A DNA stretch of 64,000 nucleotides from Oceaniglobus trochenteri (GTDB lineage: Bacteria > Pseudomonadota > Alphaproteobacteria > Rhodobacterales > Rhodobacteraceae). The position numbers were made by a program, and so were the translations under genes. Location of the stretch: positions 1 through 64,000 of the forward strand of contig NZ_JACNMM010000017.1 in NCBI RefSeq assembly GCF_020529025.1, written 5' to 3'. The notes below the pieces were generated by a model. That model worked only from the letters and a program-made list of their open reading frames with translations, was not told where the DNA came from and made no database searches. Below, piece by piece: positions 45,104 through 52,557 of the stretch; the stretch's first letter is position 1, and every line of letters starts with the position of its first letter.

Positions 45104-45141
45104 AAAAAAAGCCCCGTCACATCGTGTGACGGGGCTTTTTT
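45104..45141. terminator. Strong bidirectional intrinsic terminator
   Basis: GCCCCGTCACA (45111-45121) pairs perfectly with TGTGACGGGGC (45125-45135) around a TCG loop, flanked by A-run and T-run tails. It works in both directions and separates phyR (+) from the DUF1328 gene (-). Confidence 0.95.
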
Positions 45142-45163
45142 GATCCGCTGGCCAGGGGTGGCC

Positions 45164-45334
45164 CTATTTGATCGACCGCCCCGAAAGCCGCGCCACAAGC
45201 GTGACGACGAACAGGACAAGGAAGACGAAGAAAAGGATCTGGGCGGTCCCAGCCGAAACGCTGAGCACACCGCCAAAGCCGAGAACGGCCGCTATCACCG
45301 CGACCAGAAAGAAAAATATTGCCCATCCAAGCAT
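45164..45334 (-). CDS. DUF1328 (YtjA-like) small membrane protein, 56 aa
   Basis: Two short helices ([20 protein letters not shown] and [20 protein letters not shown]) with the family start MLGWA. The ATG at 45334 is chosen for the AGGAG site before it and for the family start; an upstream ATG adds eight residues. Small DUF1328 proteins are commonly stress-induced. It has its own EcfG-type site upstream (45392-45417, minus strand). Confidence 0.87.
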   Translation of the reverse strand: MLGWAIFFFLVAVIAAVLGFGGVLSVSAGTAQILFFVFLVLFVVTLVARLSGRSIK

Positions 45335-45391
45335 GGCAACTCTCCTGGTTTGTTTCATGTGTTCGTATGCCCCAACGGGCGTTGACTCATG

Positions 45392-45417
45392 AACACCAAC
45401 TTGCGCGGATCGGTTCC
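45392..45417 (-). promoter_or_regulatory. EcfG-type promoter before the DUF1328 gene
   Basis: Reading the minus strand: GGAAC (45417-45413), 17 bases, TGTT (45395-45392). It lies about 58 bases upstream of the DUF1328 start and has the same N17-TGTT form as the nepR-facing site. Confidence 0.7.
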
Positions 45418-45452
45418 GCCGGCAACGTTGACGATGTTATGATCGTCGCGAT

Positions 45453-45477
45453 GGAACCGCTTTGTTCCTGCGGCGTT
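45453..45477 (+). promoter_or_regulatory. EcfG-type promoter before the DUF883 gene
   Basis: GGAAC (45453-45457), 16 bases, CGTT (45474-45477), 42 bases before the start of the DUF883 gene. Together with the minus-strand site at 45392-45417 it forms a back-to-back pair serving divergent small-protein genes. Confidence 0.75.
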
Positions 45478-45518
45478 GGTGGGGTGACTGACAGAATTTG
45501 TTTTGAAAGGACTGCAAG

Positions 45519-45830
45519 ATGGCGACATCCAAAATCGTGACCACCGAAGATCTCTCGGCGCAGGTTGATACCCTGAAGTCGGACATCGCGGGTCTGACCA
45601 AGATCATTGGCGACCTGACCAAGACCAAGGGCGAACAGGTGGCCGACGGGGTGCGCGCGCAGGCCAATTCCGCCCGCGAAGCAGGCGAGGCACAGCTGGC
45701 CGAGTTGCAGAAGCACGCCCGCAGCGGTGCCGAAAGCGCCGAGGAATATGTGCGCAACAATCCCGCCACCGCCTTGGGGATCGCCGCGGGCATCGGTGTG
45801 CTTGTCGGTCTCATCACCGCGCGTCGCTGA
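45519..45830 (+). CDS. DUF883/ElaB-like membrane-anchored stress protein, 103 aa
   Basis: A long amphipathic helical region (LSAQVDTLKSDIAGLTKIIG, ANSAREAGEAQLAELQKHAR) is followed by the YVRNNPATALGIAAGIGVLV membrane anchor and an arginine tail. The NPATALGIAAGIG core is a hallmark of the DUF883 family (E. coli ElaB, YgaM, YqjD), stationary-phase proteins that bind ribosomes at the inner membrane. It is preceded by an EcfG-type site and followed 3 bases later by a partner gene. Confidence 0.9.
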   Translation: MATSKIVTTEDLSAQVDTLKSDIAGLTKIIGDLTKTKGEQVADGVRAQANSAREAGEAQLAELQKHARSGAESAEEYVRNNPATALGIAAGIGVLVGLITARR

Positions 45831-45833
45831 TCC

Positions 45834-46196
45834 ATGTTGGATCGTCTTCTGGCGCCGGTCCGTGCCGCTGCGGCACGGGCCGCGCGCAAGGCCGCCTTCG
45901 GGGCGGTGGGGGTGATTTTCCTGCTGGCCGGATTGGCGTTTCTCACCGCTGCGGCCTGGATCGCCCTGGCGATTGCCTATGGTGCGCTGATCGCGGCGCT
46001 GGTGATCGGCCTGGCCTTTACCGGCTGCGGCCTGATTTTCCTGGCCGTCGCCACTAGCAGCAGCAAATCAGGCAAATCGCACCCACCCCAACATCTTCAC
46101 CAGGAAAAGCGCCCGCCGGCGGCCGTATCGCAGGCCCAGCTGATCGACGCCTTCATCGGCGGGCTGAATGCCGGCAAGACTATGCGGCGGAGATGA
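45834..46196 (+). CDS. Small membrane protein of phage-holin/DUF1469-like class, 120 aa
   Basis: Two tightly spaced hydrophobic helices (GAVGVIFLLAGLAFLTAAAW and IAYGALIAALVIGLAFTGCG) form a hairpin after a basic amphipathic start. The tail is basic and variable. It is in one unit with the DUF883 gene (3-base gap), as the YqjD-YqjE type pair is in enterobacteria, so I infer a stress-linked membrane partner. Its end overlaps the convergent pseudo-receiver gene by 17 bases. Confidence 0.75.
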   Translation: MLDRLLAPVRAAAARAARKAAFGAVGVIFLLAGLAFLTAAAWIALAIAYGALIAALVIGLAFTGCGLIFLAVATSSSKSGKSHPPQHLHQEKRPPAAVSQAQLIDAFIGGLNAGKTMRRR

Positions 46197-46572
46197 AGCG
46201 GCTGATGACGGCGGCAAGGGCCTGGTCGGAAATGGGCCAGCCCAGAAAGACCAGACCGTCGTCGGCATCTTCGTCCTGCCAGGTCAATGCCTCTCCCAGA
46301 ACCACGACATGACGCGCGACGCGCCGGACCCAGGCCAAGGCAGGCGAATCCGGCGCGCTGACCAGATCGGCGGCGATGATGGCAATGTGAAATCCCGTCT
46401 CGTCCTCGTCTCCCGTTTCATGAGGGGGCAGGGCGTGCAGGATCACCGGCCGCAGATCGGGCCGTATCTGGATGAAACCCTCGGCAATATCGCTTGCGAC
46501 AAGGGCCTGGGGTTCGAGAATCAGGATTTTCGTTTCGCGGCTGTCAAAGCCAGTCTGGCATGCCATATTCAC
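46180..46572 (-). CDS. Degenerate receiver-domain protein, 130 aa
   Basis: A response-regulator fold is suggested by KILILEPQALVASDIAEGF (beta1/alpha1), the strand FHIAIIAADL and an end FLGWPISDQALAAVISRF. The usual acidic pair at the end of beta1 reads E-P, the phospho-acceptor site is not clear, and the conserved KP Lys before beta5 is Trp (GWPIS). It is therefore probably a phosphorylation-independent pseudo-receiver. Similar stand-alone proteins occur beside general stress response genes. It is divergent from the Crp/Fnr gene. Confidence 0.65.
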   Translation of the reverse strand: MNMACQTGFDSRETKILILEPQALVASDIAEGFIQIRPDLRPVILHALPPHETGDEDETGFHIAIIAADLVSAPDSPALAWVRRVARHVVVLGEALTWQDEDADDGLVFLGWPISDQALAAVISRFISAA

Positions 46573-46654
46573 GGTATTCCCCTTCTATTAGGGGGCAAGT
46601 ATGGCCGGGCAATGCGACACGCGCATTAAACTGCGACATATCACGGAGAACAAG

Positions 46655-47383
46655 ATGACCGTTCGCTGTTCCGAATGCCCGCTGCGGGATCGCAGGATAT
46701 TCGCGCCTATGACGGCCGAGGAGGTGGCCTTCATGACCCGGTTCAAGGCGGGTGAGCTTTCGGTCGAGGCGGGCACCCAGCTATTAATGGAGGGGGCGAA
46801 TTCTCCTCAGCTTTTCACGGTCTTGTCGGGTATGGGCGTGCGCTACAAGACCTTGGAGGATGGCCGCCGTCAGGTGCTGAACTTTGTCTTCCCCGGCGAT
46901 TTCCTGGGGATGCAGGCGGGCATCATGGGCGAGATGAGCCATTCCGTCGACGCCACCACCGATATGTCGTTGTGCGTCTTCAGCCGCAGCGAGGTATGGT
47001 CATTGTTCAAGACGCGCCCGGAACGGGCCTTCGATCTGACATGGGTCGCGGCGGTCGAACAGAACTTCCTGGGCGAGGCGCTTTCTGCCGTGGGGCAGAT
47101 GGACGCCACCCAGCGGATCGCCTGGGCCTTCGTGCGCCTTTTCGGGCGCGGGCAGGCGGTGGGCATGACCGAGGGGCACACCATGCCCCTGCCATTCCGC
47201 CAGCAGGACCTGGCCGATTCCCTGGGCCTTTCCCTAGTTCACACGAACAAGACGCTGGCGCGTTTCCGGGAACGGCAGTTGGCAAGCTGGGCCGACGGGC
47301 TGTTGTCGATCACCGACATGCGCGCCCTGGCCGAACTGGCCGGGATCGACCACGAGGCGCCGGAGATACGCCCCCTGATCTGA
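46655..47383 (+). CDS. Crp/Fnr family transcriptional regulator
   Basis: 242 aa. The cyclic-nucleotide-binding-like beta-roll (FKAGELSVEAGTQLLMEGAN, NFVFPGDFLGMQAGI) is followed by the dimerisation helix and a winged helix-turn-helix (FRQQDLADSLGLSLVHTNKT). The N-terminus has C5xxC8 but no third adjacent Cys, so a 4Fe-4S oxygen sensor of Fnr type is not supported. The start has a GGAGAA site. Its ligand and targets are unknown; the stress-island position suggests control of stress genes. Confidence 0.9.
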   Translation: MTVRCSECPLRDRRIFAPMTAEEVAFMTRFKAGELSVEAGTQLLMEGANSPQLFTVLSGMGVRYKTLEDGRRQVLNFVFPGDFLGMQAGIMGEMSHSVDATTDMSLCVFSRSEVWSLFKTRPERAFDLTWVAAVEQNFLGEALSAVGQMDATQRIAWAFVRLFGRGQAVGMTEGHTMPLPFRQQDLADSLGLSLVHTNKTLARFRERQLASWADGLLSITDMRALAELAGIDHEAPEIRPLI

Positions 47384-47391
47384 CCCCGGGT

Positions 47392-48309
47392 TCAGGCGTC
47401 GCCCTCTACCGGTTCTTCCTGCCGGGCGAAGGGGTCGGGCAGGGGCGCGGGGTTCACGGGCGCGCCCTCTCCGAACATCAGGTATCTGGCGCGGTCCAGC
47501 TCGGCGTTCAGGAAACCGCCCAGCAGCACCACGTAGGCGCTGATGTAGAACCACATCAAAAGCGCGATCACGGCACCAAGCGTTCCGTAGATTTCGTTAT
47601 ATTTACCAAAGTTGGCCAGGTAGAACGAAAACCCATAGGACGCCGCCGCCCAGATCAGCATGGCCACCGCGGCACCGGCGGTAAACCAGCGCGGCCGTTG
47701 ATTGCGGCGGTTCGGACCGAAACGGTAGATCACGCTCAGCCCGAACAGGACGACGGCCAGCGCGATCACCCAGCGCGCCGCCGACAGCGCAAGTTCGGTC
47801 AGCGGGCCAAGGGGCAGCAACAGCAGGATGATGGGCGCAATGACGACCGATGCCAGCGCCACCAGCGCGACCCCGATCAGCGACAGCGTCATGCCAAGTG
47901 CAACTAGAACCTGCCGGAAACTGGTGCGGTTGCCGACCCGGTAGATTGCATTCAGCCCGCGGATGAGCGAGGCCACCCCCGCCCGCGTCGACCAGAGCGC
48001 CGCGAGCATCGAGATGATCGTCGCCCAGCCAAGCGCGCTGCTGCGGGTCGAGATCAGGCGTTGAACCTGAGAATTGAGGATGTCGAAGGCCTGTGCAGGC
48101 ATGAAATCCTGCAACAGGTCCAACTGGTTCTGCACGATGATCGGGTCCGAAACCACGCCCCACAGCGCAATGATGGCCGCAACCGCGGGGAAAATGGCCA
48201 ACATGCCATAAAATGCAACCCCGGCCGCGATGAGGCCGAGGTTCAATTCATCCATTCCCCTGAAGACGGATTTACCGGCCCGCCACCAGAGCCTGAAAGT
48301 CGGGTGCAT
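47392..48309 (-). CDS. YihY/UPF0761 family inner-membrane protein
   Basis: 305 aa with six helices. The YihY/virulence factor BrkB motif is visible: RGMDELNLGLIAAGVAFYGM at the start, ALWSTRAGVASLIRGLNAIY and LMWFYISAYVVLLGGFLNAE. The function is not settled. It lies 20 bases after the PLDc_N gene and probably shares its EcfG-type promoter. A longer reading with an earlier start is unlikely. Confidence 0.9.
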   Translation of the reverse strand: MHPTFRLWWRAGKSVFRGMDELNLGLIAAGVAFYGMLAIFPAVAAIIALWGVVSDPIIVQNQLDLLQDFMPAQAFDILNSQVQRLISTRSSALGWATIISMLAALWSTRAGVASLIRGLNAIYRVGNRTSFRQVLVALGMTLSLIGVALVALASVVIAPIILLLLPLGPLTELALSAARWVIALAVVLFGLSVIYRFGPNRRNQRPRWFTAGAAVAMLIWAAASYGFSFYLANFGKYNEIYGTLGAVIALLMWFYISAYVVLLGGFLNAELDRARYLMFGEGAPVNPAPLPDPFARQEEPVEGDA

Positions 48310-48329
48310 TGCTCTCCCTTCGATCTGCG

Positions 48330-48509
48330 TCAGGCCGTTTGACCACGCGGTCCGGCAAAGAACCAGATAATAAAGCCGATGACGGGCAGGATCAGCACAA
48401 GTAGTGCCCAAAGAACCTTGGCCCCGGTCGACGCCCGAGAGTTGATGATCGCAACAAGGGCCCAGATGTCCAGGATGAGGACGACGAGGCCGCCAATTCC
48501 TTCAAGCAT
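48330..48509 (-). CDS. PLDc_N domain small membrane protein, 59 aa
   Basis: Two helices (GIGGLVVLILDIWALVAIIN and VLWALLVLILPVIGFIIWFF) flank the connecting TGAKVLW, ending in FFAGPRG, the pattern of the PLDc_N (phospholipase D-nuclease N-terminal-like) family, which lacks catalytic residues. Such small proteins are often stress-induced. A GGAAC-N17-CGTT site lies upstream on the same strand. Confidence 0.88.
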   Translation of the reverse strand: MLEGIGGLVVLILDIWALVAIINSRASTGAKVLWALLVLILPVIGFIIWFFAGPRGQTA

Positions 48510-48542
48510 GATGAATTCCTTTTGATGTTCTGTTGAGGGGGC

Positions 48543-48568
48543 AACGTCCGTTCGGTTCGGAAAGTTCC
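48543..48568 (-). promoter_or_regulatory. EcfG-type promoter before the PLDc_N-yihY pair
   Basis: On the minus strand, GGAAC (48568-48564), 17 bases, CGTT (48546-48543), 34 bases before the PLDc_N start. Both boxes match the consensus. The gene-free interval 48510-48825 otherwise holds the divergent promoter and operator of the inositol operon. Confidence 0.75.
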
Positions 48569-48747
48569 CTTGGCCCGCATGACCACAGGGCGAGTCGCCC
48601 GGTGATCCATGGCCGGGACGGCGAAATGGCTGGCGCGGAGCGTCGCTTCGGCGGGATGGAAAAATCAGGATAAACAATTAATTTCAATAGGGTGGCATGG
48701 GACGCCGCGACTGGAAATGTCGGTGGCTGAGCTTTGAAAAGCAAAAC

Positions 48748-48776
48748 TTGACGAAATTGCAACCGGTTGCAATACT
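48748..48776 (+). promoter_or_regulatory. Promoter with an embedded LacI-type operator
   Basis: TTGACG (48748-48753), 17 bases and AATACT (48771-48776) form a plausible sigma70 promoter. Within it lies the perfect 18-bp palindrome ATTGCAACCGGTTGCAAT (48756-48773), with the central CG typical of LacI-family operators. A repressor bound here would block RNA polymerase, and the LacI gene at 53742 is the obvious candidate. Confidence 0.8.
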
Positions 48777-48825
48777 GCCCGCAGAACAGCCGCCAGAGTG
48801 GCGGGTGGGGCAGGGGGGGACGCGG

Positions 48826-49641
48826 TTGGAATTTGCGCTCAATCATATGGCCGCGCCCGCGATGAGCGCCCGTGACCTTCTGTCCATGGCGGCGCGGTTG
48901 GGCTGTGTCGGTGTCGAATTCCGCAACGATCTGGCCAGGCCCCTGTTCGACGGTGAGGCCCCCGCCACCATCGGCGCGGCGGCACAATCGGCCGGACAAA
49001 AGATCCTGGCCCTGGCCGAGGTGAAGGCCTTCAACGATTTTACCGAACAGACCCGCACCGCCGCCGAGGCGCTGATGCAGGCCGCGGTGGCCTGCGGTGC
49101 GGCGACGATCGCGCTGATCCCGCGCAATGACGGTCGGCGTCTTGGAGAAAGCGAAAGGCGTGCCGATCTTGCCTTTGCCCTGAACGAACTTGCGCCGATG
49201 CTGGAACGTCACGGGCTGATCGGGCTGATCGAACCGCTGGGGTTTGAAACCTGCAACCTGCGCCACAAGGGCGAAGTGGTTGAGGTGATCGAAAGCCTTG
49301 GCCAGGCCGACAGGTTCAGGCTGGTGCATGATACCTTTCACCATCACCTGGCCGGGGGCGGGCCGGTCTTCGCGGCGCAGACGGGTATCGTGCATATCTC
49401 GGGGCTTGCCGATCCGGCGCCATCGGTGACGCAGATGCGCGATGGGCACCGGGGCCTTGTGGATGCCCATGACCGGCTGGACAATCTGGGCCAGATCGCC
49501 GCGCTGCGGGCCGCGGGATACCACGGCCCCCTGTCGTTCGAGCCTTTCGCCCCCGAATTCCACGCCCTGCCCGACCCCGAAGCGGCGCTTGCACGTTCGA
49601 TCGCGTTCATCCGGGCCGGGCTGGGTGATGCGGCGGCATGA
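48826..49641 (+). CDS. TIM-barrel isomerase/epimerase, IolI-like
   Basis: 271 aa from a TTG start with a GGGGGGA site before it. A sugar-isomerase TIM barrel is shown by LAEVKAFNDF, GLIEPLGFETCN, RLVHDTFHHHLAG and GPLSFEPFAPEFH, whose metal-binding Glu/Asp/His residues resemble 2-keto-myo-inositol isomerase (IolI) and related hydroxypyruvate isomerases. It is first in the operon with a CUT2 transporter and IolG, which supports an inositol role. A GTG at 48805 is an alternative start. Confidence 0.75.
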   Translation: MEFALNHMAAPAMSARDLLSMAARLGCVGVEFRNDLARPLFDGEAPATIGAAAQSAGQKILALAEVKAFNDFTEQTRTAAEALMQAAVACGAATIALIPRNDGRRLGESERRADLAFALNELAPMLERHGLIGLIEPLGFETCNLRHKGEVVEVIESLGQADRFRLVHDTFHHHLAGGGPVFAAQTGIVHISGLADPAPSVTQMRDGHRGLVDAHDRLDNLGQIAALRAAGYHGPLSFEPFAPEFHALPDPEAALARSIAFIRAGLGDAAA

Positions 49642-49721
49642 CGGAACAAGGATACACCCCAAAAGGGGGAACCCGGCAGATTGAACGACGTGCGCCGGGC
49701 GCGTCACTTGGGAGGAAGACA

Positions 49722-50663
49722 ATGAAAAAGACACTTATGGCCATCGGTCTGAGCGCGATGATGTCGACCACGGCAATCGCGCAGGACATCGGCGTCACCA
49801 TGGCACGGTTCGACGACAACTTCCTGACCGTGCTGCGCAACGGGATCATGGAATATGCCGGCGAGGTCGGCGCGCAGATCCAGGTGGAAGACGCCACCGA
49901 CGACGTGGGCAAGCAGTTGAACCAGATCCAGAACTTCATCGCCTCGGGTGTCGATGCGATCATCGTCAATGCCGTCGATACCTCGGCCACCGTTGCCATG
50001 TCGAACGCCGCCGCCGAGGCGGGCATCCCCCTGGTTTATGTCAACCGCGAGCCGATCAACGTCGACGACCTGCCCGACAACCAGGCCTTCGTTGCATCAA
50101 ACGAGATCGAATCCGGCACCCTGGAAGCCTTCGAGATCTGCAAGCTGCTGCGCGCCCAGGGCAAGGCGGGCGGTGCCAATGTCATCGTGCTGATGGGCCA
50201 GTTGTCGAACCAGGCGGCGGTGCAGCGCACCAAGGATGTCGAAGACGTGGTGGGCATGGACATGTGCAGCTTCATGACCATCGTTGAAAAGCAGACGGCC
50301 GAATGGGACCGGGTGAAGGCCCAGGACCTGATGACCAACTTCATTTCGGGCGGCGTGGAATTCGACGCGGTGATCGCCAATAACGATGAAATGGCCATCG
50401 GCGCGATCCAGGGCATGAAAAGCGCCGGCATGGACATGGGCGAAATGCTGGTGGGCGGGGTGGATGCCACCGCCGATGCCCTGGCCGCGATGAAGGCGGG
50501 CGATCTTGACGTGACGGTGTTCCAGGATGCCGCCGGGCAGGGCGCGGGCTCTGTCGATACCGCCATCGCCCTGGTGAACGGCGAGGACGTGGATCAGAAG
50601 GTCTACATCCCCTTCAAGCTGGTCACGCCCGACAACCTGGATCAGTTCATGGGCGCCAACTGA
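49722..50663 (+). CDS. Sugar (inositol-type) ABC transporter substrate-binding protein
   Basis: 313 aa, periplasmic. It has a signal peptide (MKKTLMAIGLSAMMSTTAIA) and the Peripla_BP_4 fold of CUT2 ribose/inositol-binding proteins (GVTMARFDDNFLTVLRNGIM, ASGVDAIIVNAVDTSA, VIANNDEMAIGAIQGMKSAG). The IolG gene of the operon suggests a cyclitol ligand. A strong site (GGGAGGAAG) precedes the ATG at 49722. Confidence 0.9.
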   Translation: MKKTLMAIGLSAMMSTTAIAQDIGVTMARFDDNFLTVLRNGIMEYAGEVGAQIQVEDATDDVGKQLNQIQNFIASGVDAIIVNAVDTSATVAMSNAAAEAGIPLVYVNREPINVDDLPDNQAFVASNEIESGTLEAFEICKLLRAQGKAGGANVIVLMGQLSNQAAVQRTKDVEDVVGMDMCSFMTIVEKQTAEWDRVKAQDLMTNFISGGVEFDAVIANNDEMAIGAIQGMKSAGMDMGEMLVGGVDATADALAAMKAGDLDVTVFQDAAGQGAGSVDTAIALVNGEDVDQKVYIPFKLVTPDNLDQFMGAN

Positions 50664-50739
50664 TCGCCACCTGACGAAATCCGCCGCGCCGGGCAATCGG
50701 CGCGGCGGCCCAAAACGACATCCAGTACAGGGGAAAACC

Positions 50740-51771
50740 ATGGCCGAGGCAGCCGCAAGCGCCGACATTTTCGGTGGGCGCAAGAAGAAACGACACTGGC
50801 CGCCCGAGCTGAACGCGCTGGTGGGCCTGATCGGCATCTGCATCATCTTCGAGGTTCTGGGCTGGTTCCTGCGCGATCAATCCTTCCTGGGCAACACCGT
50901 GCGGCTGAAGATCATGATCCTTCAGGTGTCGATCATCGGGATCATCGCCATCGGCGTGACACAGGTAATCGTGCTGGGCGGGATCGACCTGTCGTCAGGA
51001 TCGGTCGTTGGCGCCACGGCCATGATCGCCATGAGTTTCGCCCAGGTGGGCACCTATGACCGGGCCGTCTTTGCAGAACTCGGCTGGGTCGATCTGCCGG
51101 TGATCGTGCCGATCCTCGTCGGTCTCTTGTGCGGAATAGTCGCCGGTCTGATCAACGGCGTGCTGATCGCCTATACCAAGATTCCGCCCTTCATCGCCAC
51201 CCTGGGCATGATGGTCTCGGCGCGCGGTGTCGCGTCGTGGTGGACGAAGGGCCAGCCGGTCAGCTTCCCGACCGACAGTTTCGCCGCCCTGGGCCAGGGG
51301 ATGATGCCGGTTTTCCTGTTCCTGGCCATCGCCCTGCTGTTCCACCTGGTGCTGAAATACACGATCTATGGCAAGCACACCTATGCCATCGGGTCCAACG
51401 AAGAGGCCGCCCGCATGTCGGGCATCAACGTGGAACGGCACAAGGTGCTGGTCTATGCCATCGCCGGGATGCTGGCCGGCTTCGCCGCGCTGGTGCTGGC
51501 GGCGCGGGGGCTGACGGCGCAATCGGGCATGGGGATCATGTACGAACTCGATGCCATTGCCATGGCCGTGATCGGCGGCGTGTCGCTGTCGGGCGGGCGC
51601 GGGTCGATCGTCGGCACCACCATCGGGATGCTGATCTTCGGGGTCATCATCTCGGGCTTCACCTTTCTCAGGCTCGACGCCTATTACCAGGACATGATCA
51701 AGGGCGCGATCATCGTCGCCGCCGTCGTGGCCGACCAATACCGCCAGCGCCGCCGCGCCATGGAGTCGTGA
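50740..51771 (+). CDS. CUT2 ABC transporter permease
   Basis: A 343-aa permease of the BPD_transp_2/RbsC type with eight to ten helices. GVTQVIVLGGIDLSSGSVVG near the start, IPPFIATLGMMVSARG and AIGSNEEAARMSGINVERHK are typical. It works with the binding protein and the ATPase that follows 2 bases later. Confidence 0.93.
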   Translation: MAEAAASADIFGGRKKKRHWPPELNALVGLIGICIIFEVLGWFLRDQSFLGNTVRLKIMILQVSIIGIIAIGVTQVIVLGGIDLSSGSVVGATAMIAMSFAQVGTYDRAVFAELGWVDLPVIVPILVGLLCGIVAGLINGVLIAYTKIPPFIATLGMMVSARGVASWWTKGQPVSFPTDSFAALGQGMMPVFLFLAIALLFHLVLKYTIYGKHTYAIGSNEEAARMSGINVERHKVLVYAIAGMLAGFAALVLAARGLTAQSGMGIMYELDAIAMAVIGGVSLSGGRGSIVGTTIGMLIFGVIISGFTFLRLDAYYQDMIKGAIIVAAVVADQYRQRRRAMES

Positions 51772-51773
51772 TC

Positions 51774-52544
51774 ATGAGTGACATCATCCTGAAAACCGAA
51801 GGTCTGACCAAGCATTACGGCGGCGTGCATGCCCTTGAGGATGCGAATTTCGAGATCCGCAAGGGCGAACACGTCGCTATCATGGGCGACAACGGGGCGG
51901 GGAAATCCACCTTCGTGCGCCAGATCACGGCGGTGGAACAACGCACCCGCGGCAAGGTGATCTTTGACGGGGAGGAGGTTGATTTCTCGGGCCCGCTCGA
52001 CGCCCGCGAGGCGGGGATCGAGACGGTGTTCCAGAACCTCGCCCTGGCAGACGATCTTGACGTCCCGTCCAACCTGTTTCTGGGGCGCGAGTTGCGGCTG
52101 TTCAACCTGGGGCCGTTTTCCATCCTGAACAACCGTGCCATGCGCAAGGCCACCGAAGAGGGGCTGAAACGCACGGGCGTGAAAATCCCCAACCTGTCGA
52201 ATTCCATCCGCAACATGTCGGGCGGGCAGCGCCAATGCGTCGCCATCGCCCGCACCGCCACCTTCGCCAGCAAGCTGACCATCATGGACGAACCCACGGC
52301 GGCGCTGGGGGTGCAGGAAACCGCGCAGGTGGAAAACATCATCCGCACCCTGAAGGAATCGGGCGAAAGCCTGATCATCGTCAGCCACAACATGCGGCAG
52401 GTCTTCGATCTCGTGGACCGGATCGTGGTGTTCCGACGGGGGCGGATCGTGGCCAACCTGAAACGCGAAGAAACCGATGGACAGGACGTGGTCGCCTATA
52501 TTACCGGAGCCAAGACCGGCGCCGAATATGAAGGCGCTGCATAG
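51774..52544 (+). CDS. CUT2 ABC transporter ATP-binding protein, single-domain
   Basis: 256 aa with one ABC domain: Walker A GDNGAGKST, signature NMSGGQRQCVAIARTA, Walker B LTIMDEPTAALG. Most CUT2 ATPases (RbsA type) carry two fused domains near 500 aa; this is a single-domain form, which would act as a homodimer. It is coupled to the permease before it and iolG after it. Confidence 0.92.
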   Translation: MSDIILKTEGLTKHYGGVHALEDANFEIRKGEHVAIMGDNGAGKSTFVRQITAVEQRTRGKVIFDGEEVDFSGPLDAREAGIETVFQNLALADDLDVPSNLFLGRELRLFNLGPFSILNNRAMRKATEEGLKRTGVKIPNLSNSIRNMSGGQRQCVAIARTATFASKLTIMDEPTAALGVQETAQVENIIRTLKESGESLIIVSHNMRQVFDLVDRIVVFRRGRIVANLKREETDGQDVVAYITGAKTGAEYEGAA

Positions 52545-52557
52545 AAAGGCCGGAACG

